Shown here: positions 11,104-19,202 of the stretch, piece by piece
How the letters are laid out: each line of letters opens with the position of its first letter
Position numbering within the stretch: the stretch's first letter is position 1
Assembly (NCBI RefSeq): GCF_030209355.1
Contig: NZ_JARVSF010000053.1
Location: forward strand, 1 to 36,796
DNA from: Pseudarthrobacter sp. fls2-241-R2A-127
GTDB lineage: Bacteria; Actinomycetota; Actinomycetes; Actinomycetales; Micrococcaceae
Direction: 5' to 3'
Length of the DNA stretch: 36,796 nt
Program-made: the position numbers and the translations under genes
The notes under the pieces: model-generated
Databases searched by the model: none
What the model saw: only the letters and a program-made list of their open reading frames with translations
Told to the model about the DNA's origin: nothing

Positions 11104-11592
11104 CTAGCTGCCTTCCGCTATGTACTTGAACGTTGTGTAGTGGTCACCGGTGTAATACTTCTCGCCGCCGTTGCCTGCCACGATCCGCCGCGCGCCCCGA
11201 TCCGGTTCACCGGGCGTCGGAACCGTGTACTCGCGGTAGTAGCCCCGGTCCCGGGCGGGCAGGACACGCTCCAAGTTGCCGAACACCTGGTCGTCCTGGC
11301 TGAACTGGTACGGACCACCCGCCCGGATCAGCGCCAGGACGCGCCGCCCCTCCAGCGGGAGCGTGGACTCACGGATTTCCGGCAGGCTGGACGGGTTGGC
11401 TCCCCGGTGTGCCGCCGCGCTCTTTCCCGGCGCCCGCGTACCCGCCCCGCCGGGAGCCGGGCTGGCGCCGGAAGCCGCTCCCGGCGTCGTGCCTTCACCC
11501 TGGCCGCCCAATAGACCCGCCCCGCCGAACGCCACCAGCGCCAGCACCACCAGGGCAGCCAGGAGTAAGGGAAGCACGGAGCGTTTGCGCAT
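11104..11592 (-). CDS. Secreted or membrane-anchored barnase-type guanyl RNase
   Basis: A protein of 162 aa. Residues 1-6 are basic and about 7-29 are hydrophobic, so this is a signal peptide or N-terminal anchor. A Gly/Ala/Pro-rich stretch (30-65) follows, then an RNase N1/T1/barnase domain (about 69-160). All catalytic positions of barnase are recognisable: Glu121 in YREYTV (barnase Glu73), Arg132 and Arg136 in RGARRIV (Arg83 and Arg87), and His151 in TGDHYTTF (His102). The start is the ATG at 11592, because the longer frame to 11880 is the antisense of glgX. It lies 32 nt after glgX and directly before a barstar homologue, so it is likely the middle gene of a glgX-RNase-inhibitor transcript. 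The link to glycogen metabolism is unexplained. Confidence 0.9.
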   Translation of the reverse strand: MRKRSVLPLLLAALVVLALVAFGGAGLLGGQGEGTTPGAASGASPAPGGAGTRAPGKSAAAHRGANPSSLPEIRESTLPLEGRRVLALIRAGGPYQFSQDDQVFGNLERVLPARDRGYYREYTVPTPGEPDRGARRIVAGNGGEKYYTGDHYTTFKYIAEGS

Positions 11593-11624
11593 TCGGGTGT
11601 ACCTGCCGGCCGGTTCTACTGGAT

Positions 11625-13730
11625 CTAGGTTCGGTAGATGCTGATGGAGTTGGCCTCGGCAACATCGGTCTCGCCCGAGGCAACCCGGCTGCCCTGCCGC
11701 TGCTCGTGGAAGGGAGATGTGGTCAGGCGCAACTCGAAGAGGCTCGGAGCTGCCCGACCGGGGTCCGGCAGCGTGATCTGCACATCCGTATCGCCGCCGT
11801 TCACCACCACCAGGCCGGCGAGCGCACCGCCGTCGTCCCCCAGCAGGAGCTGCAGGACGCGATGGTGCGGATCGTTCCACCGCTCGGCGGACATGGGCTG
11901 CCCGTGCTGGTCGAACCAGTAAAGGTAGGACTGTTCGTCGCGGACAGGGAAATCGTGGGGCTGGGCGGCGAGGAACTCTTTACGCAACCGGATGTACCGC
12001 TTGGTGCTGCGCAGCATTTCGTGTGCCTCCGGCGTCAGCGTCCAGTCCAGCCAGGTCATGGGGCTGTCCTGGCAGTAGGCATTGTTGTTGCCCTGCTGCG
12101 TCCTTGCCAGCTCATCGCCGGCGGCAATCATGGGGACTCCGAGCGAAACCATCAGCGAGGCCATCAAGTTGCGGCGGGACTGTGCCCGCCTGGCCAGGAT
12201 CAGCCCGTTCTCCGTTGGCCCCTCCACTCCGTGGTTGTAGCTGCGGTTGTCTCCATGACCGTCCCGGTTCTCTTCACCGTTGTCCTCGTTGTGCTTCCGG
12301 TCGAAGGAGACGAGGTCATTCATGGTGAAACCGTCGTGGGCGGTGACGAAATTGACCGACGCCAGGCGCGAGCGGCCGGATGCCTGGAAGAGGCCGGCGG
12401 AACCGGACAGCGAATCCGCGAGCCTGGCCATGGTTCCGCCGTGGCCGCCGGCGTCCATGGCGGCGCGGTCTGCCAGCCAGAACGTCCGGACGGCGTCCCG
12501 GAAGTGGTCATTCCAGTCCACCCATCCGGCCGGGAAGCGCCCGGTCTGCCAGCCGCCGTAGCCGACGTCCCACGGCTCGGCGATCAGCTTGACGCCGGAA
12601 AGAACGGGATCCGCGGCGATGGCGGTGAGGAACGGGTGGTTGGGATCGAACTCGTTCTCAGCGTTGCGGCAGAGGGTGACGGCGAGGTCGAACCGGAAAC
12701 CGTCAACGTGGAACTCGTCCACCCAGTACCGCAGCGAATCGACCACCAGCTGGACCACGTGCGGCTCGCCAAAGTTCAAGGTATTCCCGCAACCGGTGGT
12801 GTCCACGTACTTTCCGTGGCTGTCCATCCGGTAGTACGCCTGCTCCCCCAGGCCGCGGAAGCTGACGACCGGGCCGTCCTGTGTTCCCTCAGCAGTGTGG
12901 TTGTAGACGACGTCGAGGATAACTTCCAGGCCGGCGTCATGCAGGGCCTTGACCATGCCCTTGAACTCGTCCTGGACCCCCTGGGGGCCGGCTTCCCGGG
13001 CGGCACGGGTGGCGTAGCCGGGGTGCGGGGCGAAGAAGGCGGCGGTGTTGTAGCCCCAGTAGTTGGTGAGCCCCAGGTCCTGCAGGTGCGGCTCATCGAG
13101 GTGGAAGTGGACGGGCAGCAGCTGCACGGTGGTGATGCCCAGGCTCGTGAGGTGCTCCACCACGGCAGGGTGCCCCATGCCGGCGTAGGTGCCCCGCAGG
13201 TCTTCGGGCACGTCCGGATGGAGCTTGCTCTGGCCCCGGACATGGGCCTCATAGAGGATCGTGTTGCGCCACGGCAGGGCCGGGGGCTCGTCTGCTCCCC
13301 AATCAAAGCCGGGAGCGGTCCGGACACTGGCCAGGAGCCCGTCCAGCTCGTCCACACCCCGGCCGTAGGGGTCAAGCAACAATGGCGGGTTGCCGGCGTC
13401 GTTCCCGCTGCCGGCTGCGTCAAGCGGGGGCAGGGGTCGATGGTCGGAGGACGGGCGGAACCCGTACCGCGAACCGTACGGCAGGTCCTCGACGATGCCG
13501 TAATGGACGCCGCGCAGCACGTTCGGCAGGGTCCGGGACCGCCACTGCCCGGCCGGCGGACAGTAGACGATATCCAGGCCGGTCACCGCAGGAGCGAAAC
13601 ACGCAACGTTGGCGCGGCCGCCGGCATGGTGGCGCGTTCCGCCGGAATCAACGCGCGGAACACTGACACCGAGGGGAACCGGCGAGGATGCGTCCATGGT
13701 GGATGCGGTGTCGAAAAGCGGCATGACCAT
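11625..13730 (-). CDS. glgX: Glycogen debranching enzyme GlgX
   Basis: A GH13 isoamylase-type enzyme of about 701 aa that hydrolyses alpha-1,6 branches, working with GlgP in glycogen breakdown. It has an N-terminal CBM48-like region (FAPAVTGLDIVYCPP). The catalytic residues are Asp348 in GFRFDLAVTL, Glu385 in LIAEPWD and Asp466 in TAHDGFT. QGNNNAYCQDSPMTWLDW is typical of GlgX. The start is ambiguous: ATG 13730 lies 7 nt after TATTAT (leaderless type), while ATG 13724 has an AGGTG site upstream. The GTG at 13733 is least likely. It heads a probable operon with the barnase- and barstar-like genes. Confidence 0.92.
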   Translation of the reverse strand: MVMPLFDTASTMDASSPVPLGVSVPRVDSGGTRHHAGGRANVACFAPAVTGLDIVYCPPAGQWRSRTLPNVLRGVHYGIVEDLPYGSRYGFRPSSDHRPLPPLDAAGSGNDAGNPPLLLDPYGRGVDELDGLLASVRTAPGFDWGADEPPALPWRNTILYEAHVRGQSKLHPDVPEDLRGTYAGMGHPAVVEHLTSLGITTVQLLPVHFHLDEPHLQDLGLTNYWGYNTAAFFAPHPGYATRAAREAGPQGVQDEFKGMVKALHDAGLEVILDVVYNHTAEGTQDGPVVSFRGLGEQAYYRMDSHGKYVDTTGCGNTLNFGEPHVVQLVVDSLRYWVDEFHVDGFRFDLAVTLCRNAENEFDPNHPFLTAIAADPVLSGVKLIAEPWDVGYGGWQTGRFPAGWVDWNDHFRDAVRTFWLADRAAMDAGGHGGTMARLADSLSGSAGLFQASGRSRLASVNFVTAHDGFTMNDLVSFDRKHNEDNGEENRDGHGDNRSYNHGVEGPTENGLILARRAQSRRNLMASLMVSLGVPMIAAGDELARTQQGNNNAYCQDSPMTWLDWTLTPEAHEMLRSTKRYIRLRKEFLAAQPHDFPVRDEQSYLYWFDQHGQPMSAERWNDPHHRVLQLLLGDDGGALAGLVVVNGGDTDVQITLPDPGRAAPSLFELRLTTSPFHEQRQGSRVASGETDVAEANSISIYRT

Positions 13731-13737
13731 CACCTAA

Positions 13738-13743
13738 ATAATA
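13738..13743 (-). promoter_or_regulatory. Probable -10 of glgX
   Basis: TATTAT, one mismatch from the TATAAT consensus, lies 7 nt upstream of the ATG at 13730 and 13 nt upstream of the ATG at 13724. No clear -35 is visible. This supports independent transcription of glgX rather than readthrough from rlmB. Confidence 0.45.
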
Positions 13744-13818
13744 TCGGCCAGAGGCACGTGACCAGCCCGGACACCGCTGGGGCGCCGGGTTGTGTGTGGA
13801 AATTATGTGGGAAGCGGC

Positions 13819-14808
13819 CTAGTTCGCAGCGCGCTGGCGGGAGACCTCGTACAACGAGATGCCCACTGCCATGGAGGCGTTCAGGGATTCCATCGCGGAG
13901 TCGATGGGAATCGAGACGATCTGGTCGCAGTTCTCCCGGACCAGGCGGCTCAGGCCCTTGCCTTCCGAGCCCACCACGATGCACACGGGTTCCTTGGCCA
14001 GGGTGAGGTCGGGCAGCGAAACATCGCCGTCGCCGTCGAGCCCCAGCACGAAGATGCCCATGCCCTTGAACTGCTTCAGGGCGTTGTTCAGGTTGGAGGC
14101 GCGGGCAACGGGGACGCGGACGGCGGCGCCGGCGCTGGTCTTCCAGGCCGAGGCGGTGACGCCTACGGAGCGGCGCTCCGGAACGATGACGCCGTGGCCG
14201 CTGAAGGCGGAAACGGAACGGATGATGGCTCCGAGGTTCCGGGGATCGGTGATGCCGTCAAGGGCGACGAAGAGCGGCGCGTTGCTGACGTGCCCCTTCT
14301 TCCACTTCTCCACGGTTTCCTCGGCCAGTTCGTAGGCGTCCCGGTATTCGTACGGCGGAATCTGGAGCACCAGGCCCTGGTGGACGGCGTCGTCGGTCAT
14401 CCGGTCCAGTTCGGGCTTGCCGGTTTCGAGCAGCGGGATGCCACGTTCGGCGGCGAGCTTCAGGGATTCCTTGACGCGGTCGTCCATCTCGATGCGGATG
14501 GCCACGTGCAGGGCCTTGGCCGGGATGCCGGCTCGGAGCGCCTCAACCACGGAGTTGCGGCCGGTGACCACTTCTTCGGTGGCGCGGCCCTTGGGACCGG
14601 ACTTGGCGGCCCCGGCACTGCGGGCGCCCGTTCCGCGCTTGGCCGCGGACCGCTCGGCGAGTTGCCGGGCCTTGTGCGCCTTGTGATAGACGCGGTCCTC
14701 CGCCTTGGGCGTTGGTCCCTTGCCTTCGAGCGCCTTGCGGCCATGGCCACCGGTTCCGACGGTTGGGCCCTTCTTCGCTTTAACCGATCGGCGACCATTG
14801 TTGGCCAT
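13819..14808 (-). CDS. rlmB: 23S rRNA 2'-O-methyltransferase RlmB (TrmH/SpoU family)
   Basis: A protein of 329 aa. Residues 1 to about 78 form a Lys/Arg/Gly/Ala-rich, probably disordered extension that E. coli RlmB lacks. Residues about 80-150 are the substrate-binding domain starting TGRNSVVEAL. Residues 178-323 are the SPOUT knot domain: motif 1 DPRNLGAIIRS (188-198), motif 2 VVGSEGKGL (278-286) and motif 3 SLNASMAVGISLYE (308-321). The family methylates the guanosine equivalent to E. coli G2251 in the peptidyl-transferase centre. The ATG has AAGGGTGGA upstream at a normal distance. The gene follows cysS, an order I believe is common in actinobacteria. Confidence 0.92.
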   Translation of the reverse strand: MANNGRRSVKAKKGPTVGTGGHGRKALEGKGPTPKAEDRVYHKAHKARQLAERSAAKRGTGARSAGAAKSGPKGRATEEVVTGRNSVVEALRAGIPAKALHVAIRIEMDDRVKESLKLAAERGIPLLETGKPELDRMTDDAVHQGLVLQIPPYEYRDAYELAEETVEKWKKGHVSNAPLFVALDGITDPRNLGAIIRSVSAFSGHGVIVPERRSVGVTASAWKTSAGAAVRVPVARASNLNNALKQFKGMGIFVLGLDGDGDVSLPDLTLAKEPVCIVVGSEGKGLSRLVRENCDQIVSIPIDSAMESLNASMAVGISLYEVSRQRAAN

Positions 14809-14913
14809 GATGTTCCACCCTTGATTGTGCTGACTGAATCTGCCTACCAGTCTACTGACCCGAAAAAAATCGGCGCGGCGCGGTCTTTGGGCGTGCCCGG
14901 GCGCGGTGGCTGC

Positions 14914-16380
14914 TCAGTCCCGCTTAAGGCTCCAGGTGGCGCCGTCCGGGCCGTCTTCAACCACGACGCCGGCCTGGCTGAGGGTGTCCCGGATGGCGTC
15001 GGAGGCTGCCCAGTCCTTGGCGGCCCGGGCAGCTGCACGGGCCGCCAGCTGTGCCTCCACCAGCACTCCCAGGGCGTCGGCTTCACGGCTGTCCGCCTTG
15101 CCGGAACCGGCGACGGCGTTGAGGCCCAGGACGTCGGTCATGGTGGCGACGGCGTACATCGCCTGCCGGGCGGCGTCGTCGTCGCCGTCCGCCAGGGCCG
15201 TGTTTCCGGCCCGCACGGTCTCGTGCAGTGCGGCAAGGGCGCGCGGGACATTCAGGTCGTCGTCCATCGCGGCTGAAAAAGTGTCCGGGACGCCAGCCAG
15301 GGAACCGGTGCCGGCGGCCAGGAATCCGGAGTCAGCGCCGAAGCGCGCCACGGCTTTCGCCAGGAACCCATCGATGCGTTCGACGGCGGCAGCGGCTTCC
15401 TGGAGGGACGTGGGCCGGTAGTCCAGGACGGACCGGTAGTGGGCCTGGCCGAGGTAGTAGCGGACAACGCGGGGGGATGCGAGTTCCAGCATTTCCGTGG
15501 GGCTGATGGTGTTGCCCACGGATTTGGACATCTTTTCGCCCTGGTAGGTCACCATGCCGTTGTGCATCCAGAAGTTGGCAAAGCCATGCCCCGCAGCCTG
15601 GGACTGCGCCATCTCGTTTTCGTGGTGCGGGAACCGCAGGTCCAGGCCGCCGCCGTGGATGTCGAAGGCAGTGCCCAGGTACTTGGTGACCATCGCGGAG
15701 CATTCCAGGTGCCAGCCCGGGCGCCCGGCGCCCCACGGCGAGGCCCAGCTGGCGGTGGCCGGCTCTCCCTCTTTGGAACCCTTCCACAGCGCAAAGTCGC
15801 GGGGATCCTTCTTGCCGCGGGGATCGGCGTCGGGCGCTGCCTGCATGTCATCGATGTTCTGCCGGGTGAGGGCGCCGTACTTGTCCCAGGAGCGGACATC
15901 GAAATACACATCGCCGGACGCGTCCAGCGCGGGGTAGGCGTGGCCGCGGTCAATGAGCTGCTGGATCAGGGCGTGCATCTCGGGGATGTGCCCGGTGGCC
16001 CTGGGCTCGTAGGTGGGGCGCGAGACACCCAGGGTGTCGTAGGCCGTCAGGAATTCACGCTCGTAACGGTAAGCCAGCGCCCACCATTCTTCGCGGGGCA
16101 CTTCGCCGGCCTCGGGTGTGAAGTCCGGCGCGAAGGAGGCCTCGGACTTGGCGAGGATCTTGTCGTCAATGTCCGTGACGTTGCGGACCACCGTGACGCG
16201 CAGGCCACGGTACTGCAGCCAGCGGGTCAGCTGGTCGAAGGCGATGGCGGAACGGATGTGGCCCACATGCGGCATTCCCTGGACCGTGGCCCCGCAGTAA
16301 TAGAGGCTGACCTTGCCCTCAACGATCGGGATGAAGTTCCGGACTTCGGCGGAGGCGGTGTCATAGAAGCGCAAGGTCAC
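14914..16380 (-). CDS. cysS: Cysteinyl-tRNA synthetase
   Basis: A class I synthetase of 488 aa that charges tRNA-Cys. The HIGH-type motif is MPHVGHIRS (36-44) and the KMSKS motif is at 283-287. Zinc ligands by position are Cys29, Cys227 (HLECSAM), His252 and Glu256 (HHENE), matching the E. coli Cys28/Cys209/His234/Glu238 set. It starts at GTG 16380. TAGTCT lies 6 nt upstream and its TAG is also the ispF stop codon, so the gene may have its own leaderless promoter as well as operon readthrough. It is a housekeeping gene rather than the mycothiol ligase MshC, judging from the full C-terminal domain. Confidence 0.93.
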   Translation of the reverse strand: MTLRFYDTASAEVRNFIPIVEGKVSLYYCGATVQGMPHVGHIRSAIAFDQLTRWLQYRGLRVTVVRNVTDIDDKILAKSEASFAPDFTPEAGEVPREEWWALAYRYEREFLTAYDTLGVSRPTYEPRATGHIPEMHALIQQLIDRGHAYPALDASGDVYFDVRSWDKYGALTRQNIDDMQAAPDADPRGKKDPRDFALWKGSKEGEPATASWASPWGAGRPGWHLECSAMVTKYLGTAFDIHGGGLDLRFPHHENEMAQSQAAGHGFANFWMHNGMVTYQGEKMSKSVGNTISPTEMLELASPRVVRYYLGQAHYRSVLDYRPTSLQEAAAAVERIDGFLAKAVARFGADSGFLAAGTGSLAGVPDTFSAAMDDDLNVPRALAALHETVRAGNTALADGDDDAARQAMYAVATMTDVLGLNAVAGSGKADSREADALGVLVEAQLAARAAARAAKDWAASDAIRDTLSQAGVVVEDGPDGATWSLKRD

Positions 16381-16386
16381 CGCTCC

Positions 16387-16392
16387 AGACTA
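16387..16392 (-). promoter_or_regulatory. Possible leaderless -10 of cysS overlapping the ispF stop
   Basis: TAGTCT ends 6 nt before the cysS GTG. Its first three bases are the ispF stop codon. GGAG in the spacer could instead be a very close Shine-Dalgarno site, so this call is tentative. Confidence 0.35.
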
Positions 16393-16902
16393 GCCGATGG
16401 TTTCCCGGGTCCGCGGGTACACCAACGCGGTGGCCACCGCGGAGATGCCCTCGCCACGGCCGGTGAATCCCAGGCCGTCGCTGGTGGTGGCAGTGACGCT
16501 CACCGGCGCACCGGCAGCCCCGGAAAGGACTTCCTGCGCTTCTTCCCGGCGGGGACCGAATTTCGGCCGGTTGGCCACGAACTGGACGGCGATATTGCCG
16601 ATCTCGAAACCTGCGGCCCGGACGATCCGCGCCGCCTCGGCGAGCAGGGTCACCCCGGATGCGCCGGCGAACTCCGGGCGGTCGGTGCCGAAATGCGTGC
16701 CGAGGTCGCCAATGCCGGCGGCGGAGAACAGGGCGTCAGCCGCCGCATGGGCCACGGGGTCGCCGTCTGAATGGCCGGCCAGGCCGCGTTCGCCGGGCCA
16801 GAGGAGTCCGCCGAGCCACAACGGGCGGGCCTCGTCCTGGCCGGCGTAGGCATGGACATCGATTCCCACTCCGGTCCGCGGCACGATCATGTCCGCGCTC
16901 AT
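16390..16902 (-). CDS. ispF: 2-C-methyl-D-erythritol 2,4-cyclodiphosphate synthase
   Basis: A protein of 170 aa acting in the MEP isoprenoid pathway, cyclising CDP-ME-2-phosphate to MEcPP with release of CMP. The N-terminal metal site GIDVHAY holds the conserved Asp and His. GHSDGDPVAHAAADAL carries the third metal-binding His, and TATTSDGLGFTGRGEG is the C-terminal signature. The ATG at 16902 overlaps the ispD stop (ATGA). A second ATG at 16890 has GGAAGGA about 11 nt upstream and is a plausible alternative. It is co-transcribed with ispD, the enzyme two steps earlier in the pathway. Confidence 0.93.
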   Translation of the reverse strand: MSADMIVPRTGVGIDVHAYAGQDEARPLWLGGLLWPGERGLAGHSDGDPVAHAAADALFSAAGIGDLGTHFGTDRPEFAGASGVTLLAEAARIVRAAGFEIGNIAVQFVANRPKFGPRREEAQEVLSGAAGAPVSVTATTSDGLGFTGRGEGISAVATALVYPRTRETIG

Positions 16903-17678
16903 CCTTCCACCCACCGGGCACCGAGCGGGCCTTCAAGGAGCCCTTCCGCGAAGATCAGGTCAAGCGGCGTGGTGATTTTCAGGGACTGGGTTGAGCCGCG
17001 GACAGCGTAGACAGGCGTTCCCAACATCTCCACGAGCATGGCGTCATCGGTGACGGCCGCCGACTGTTGCCGGTCCAACCCCCCGGCGGCCCGGTGCGCC
17101 TGCACCAGCGTGTCGAGCTTGAATCCCTGGGGTGTCTGGACAGCCCGCAGTTCCTCGCGCCTGGCTGTTCCCGTGACTACTTCCGGTGCGAACATGCTGT
17201 CCTCCCCGGAGGTGGCGGCAACGGTCTTGACGGTGTCCACCACCGGGAGCACAGGGATGACGGCGGCTGCACCGGCAGCAAGGGCTTCGGCCACGCGGTG
17301 GAAAACGGACTCGGGCGTCAGCGCCCGGGCGGCGTCGTGGACCAGGACGGCATCGGTGCCTTCCATCAGGGCAGCCATCCCCGCGCGGACGGAATCAGCC
17401 CGGGTGGCACCGCCGTCGACAAGGGTGAGGAGGGGGCCGCCGTCGGCCAGTTCTTCCCGGAAGTCGCCGCAGAGTCGTCGGAGTCCCTCGTCTCCCGCCG
17501 GCAACACCACGCATACCTGGCTTGCGACACCGGAGGCGACGATACCCCGCAAGGCATGCATTAGGATCGGTTCGCCACCGAGCGGCACCGCCGCTTTGGG
17601 CATGCCGTAGCCGAGGCGTTGCCCGGAACCGGCGGCCACCACGATGACTCCCGTGACCAAGGGCGTTGATTCACTCAT
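16899..17678 (-). CDS. ispD: 2-C-methyl-D-erythritol 4-phosphate cytidylyltransferase
   Basis: A protein of 259 aa that activates MEP with CTP in the isoprenoid pathway. The nucleotide-binding loop AAGSGQRLGYGMPKA is near the N terminus, followed by VLVHDAARAL and the C-terminal ITTPLDL signature. The ATG at 17678 is preferred over a longer frame to 17714, because it gives the usual family start and TAGGCT lies 7 nt upstream. It overlaps ispF by 4 nt. carD lies upstream on the same strand, but a terminator separates the two. Confidence 0.93.
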   Translation of the reverse strand: MSESTPLVTGVIVVAAGSGQRLGYGMPKAAVPLGGEPILMHALRGIVASGVASQVCVVLPAGDEGLRRLCGDFREELADGGPLLTLVDGGATRADSVRAGMAALMEGTDAVLVHDAARALTPESVFHRVAEALAAGAAAVIPVLPVVDTVKTVAATSGEDSMFAPEVVTGTARREELRAVQTPQGFKLDTLVQAHRAAGGLDRQQSAAVTDDAMLVEMLGTPVYAVRGSTQSLKITTPLDLIFAEGLLEGPLGARWVEG

Positions 17679-17685
17679 GCGGACT

Positions 17686-17691
17686 AGCCTA
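17686..17691 (-). promoter_or_regulatory. Leaderless -10 of ispD
   Basis: TAGGCT ends 7 nt upstream of the ispD ATG. The same hexamer precedes tmk and the DUF2516 gene at similar spacing. No -35 is evident. Confidence 0.45.
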
Positions 17692-17740
17692 CGACGACGT
17701 TGCGGCCTCGACATGCCCCGGATGGGGTCCGGCTCGAGGC

Positions 17741-17779
17741 AAAAAGAAGCCCCGGCGGCACATGGGTGCTGCCGGGGCT
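17741..17779 (-). terminator. Rho-independent terminator of carD
   Basis: A 14-bp stem (17748-17761 with 17766-17779, one G-U pair) around a 4-nt loop is followed on the minus strand by TCTTTTT. It lies 6 nt past the carD stop codon and separates carD from ispD. Confidence 0.88.
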
Positions 17780-17785
17780 AAATTC

Positions 17786-18268
17786 TTAGGAAGCCAGGAC
17801 CTCGTCGAGAACGCTTGCCGCCTTCTCCTCGTCGGTCTTTTCAGCCAGCGCCAATTCTGAAATCAGAATTTGGCGGGCCTTGGCCAGCATTCGCTTTTCG
17901 CCTGCGGAAAGGCCCCGGTCGTGATCGCGGCGCCACAGGTCGCGAACGACCTCTGCTACCTTGATGACGTCACCGGAAGCAAGCTTCTCCAGATTTGCCT
18001 TGTACCTGCGTGACCAGTTGGTGGGTTCCTCCGTGAACTCGGCACGAAGCACATCGAACACGTGCTCCAGGCCTTCCTTGCCCACTACGTCCCGAACCCC
18101 AACAAGATCAACGTTTTCTGCTGGAACTTCAATGGTCAGATCACCCTGAGCCACCTTGAGCTTGAGATACATTTTCTCTTCGCCCTTGATGGTGCGCATC
18201 TTGATTTCTTCAATCTTCGCAGCACCGTGGTGAGGGTAAACTACTGTCTCGCCGACCTCAAATACCAT
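17786..18268 (-). CDS. carD: CarD-family RNA polymerase-binding regulator
   Basis: A protein of 160 aa, close to mycobacterial CarD in size. Residues 1 to about 60 are the RNA polymerase beta-interacting Tudor-like domain (VGETVVYPHHGAAKI). The helical C-terminal part binds upstream promoter DNA and holds Trp85 in EPTNWSRRYK, at the same number as the M. tuberculosis Trp85 that stabilises the open complex. CarD acts on rRNA and other housekeeping promoters. The ATG has GGGGAAA upstream, about 9 nt away. The gene is probably monocistronic because a strong terminator follows. Confidence 0.94.
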   Translation of the reverse strand: MVFEVGETVVYPHHGAAKIEEIKMRTIKGEEKMYLKLKVAQGDLTIEVPAENVDLVGVRDVVGKEGLEHVFDVLRAEFTEEPTNWSRRYKANLEKLASGDVIKVAEVVRDLWRRDHDRGLSAGEKRMLAKARQILISELALAEKTDEEKAASVLDEVLAS

Positions 18269-18460
18269 GTGGACATTTCCCCTTTCCCGCAGACCAGTTT
18301 ATCACGATTCAGGCATATGACCGGCCGGAGAAAGGGCTCCCAACCGCGAAAATACGCGGAAAAACGGCCCAATCCACCTCCTCCACCCCCTTGACGGATG
18401 AGGATAATAGTGCATCAGGTGAGCGTTCCCACAGACGATGTGACGGCCCCGAATCCTCGT

Positions 18461-18488
18461 TTGACCCCGTTTGCGGATAGGCTATGGC
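18461..18488 (+). promoter_or_regulatory. Putative promoter of the lipoprotein gene
   Basis: TTGACC (18461-18466), a 16-nt spacer and TATGGC (18483-18488) lie in the 256-bp divergent region between carD and the lipoprotein gene. The transcript would have a short leader with a GAGGAG ribosome site. A carD promoter must also lie in this region, but no pair of hexamers there is convincing. Confidence 0.45.
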
Positions 18489-18524
18489 TGAAAAAGACTT
18501 CAAATTTCTCGAGGAGTACGTGAC

Positions 18525-19121
18525 GTGCGTTCCACTGCGATGAACCGGGCCCAGCGCGGCAAACTGGCACTGACGGCTGCCGCCCTTGGCGTCAGCCTGC
18601 TGACTGCGGGCTGTGGTTACATCACGCCCCAGCAGACCAGCTTCCAGTACTCCGCCTCGGATGGCATCCGTGCAGACCTCGGCCCGCTGCAGCTGCGGAA
18701 CATCCTCATTGTCTCCAGCGGCGAAGACGGACCCGGCCGCCTGATTGGCGCCGTCTACAACTCCTCCTCCAAGGACGTGAAGCTCACGGTCAACGGCGCC
18801 AAGGGCTCGCAGACCGAGGTTCCGGTGAAGGCGAACTCCTTCACGCTCCTGAACGAAAACACCGATCCTGCCATCCTGAGCACCACCGGTGGAAAGCCGG
18901 GTTCGCTGGTGGACGTCAAGATCAGCGAGAACGGCACCAACGTCACCAGCACGGTCAAGGTACCGGTCCTGGACGCCACGTTGAAGGAGTACAAGGACTA
19001 CCTGCCGACCGCCAGCGCGTCGGCCACACCGTCGGCATCGTCCTCCACGAGTGCGGGCGCAACCGCCACCGCGACCGCCTCCGCCACCCCGACGGCCACC
19101 GCAACCGCAACCAGCCGCTAG
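18525..19121 (+). CDS. Predicted lipoprotein, function unknown
   Basis: A protein of 198 aa with a basic N terminus, a hydrophobic stretch (14-26) and the lipobox LTAGC with Cys30, so it is likely an exported, lipid-anchored protein. Residues about 45-155 look like a single beta-rich domain (NILIVSSGEDGPGRLIGAVY, then SSKDVKLTVNG). The last 40 residues are Ala/Thr/Ser/Pro low complexity. The GTG at 18525 has GAGGAG 8 nt upstream. I recognise it as a lipoprotein often found beside the carD/regX3 region in actinobacteria, but I cannot assign a function. Confidence 0.8.
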   Translation: MRSTAMNRAQRGKLALTAAALGVSLLTAGCGYITPQQTSFQYSASDGIRADLGPLQLRNILIVSSGEDGPGRLIGAVYNSSSKDVKLTVNGAKGSQTEVPVKANSFTLLNENTDPAILSTTGGKPGSLVDVKISENGTNVTSTVKVPVLDATLKEYKDYLPTASASATPSASSSTSAGATATATASATPTATATATSR

Positions 19122-19147
19122 GGCCTGCACCCGACGCAGCGGACAGC

Positions 19148-19181
19148 AAAAGGGAGGAGCCCGGGGGCTCCTCCCTTTTTT
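19148..19181 (+). terminator. Rho-independent terminator after the lipoprotein gene
   Basis: A GC-rich 11-bp stem (19152-19162 with 19165-19175) is followed by six T residues. The four A residues before the stem allow it also to act on the convergent regX3 transcript. Confidence 0.88.
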
Positions 19182-19202
19182 GCACTGATTTTGTTCTCCC
19201 CG

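Noticed and set aside
11409..14006. 865-codon plus-strand frame antisense to the RNase gene, glgX and part of rlmB
   Set aside because: Three well-supported genes occupy the other strand, and the translation has no family features.
14809..14913. T-run near 14866 as a terminator of cysS
   Set aside because: The upstream sequence is C-rich without a matching G-rich arm, so no convincing stem forms before the T-run.
18309..19130. 273-codon minus-strand frame opposite the lipoprotein gene
   Set aside because: Its Gly/Arg-rich opening is the complement of the Ala/Thr repeat tail of the lipoprotein. The plus-strand gene has a lipobox, a ribosome site and a terminator.
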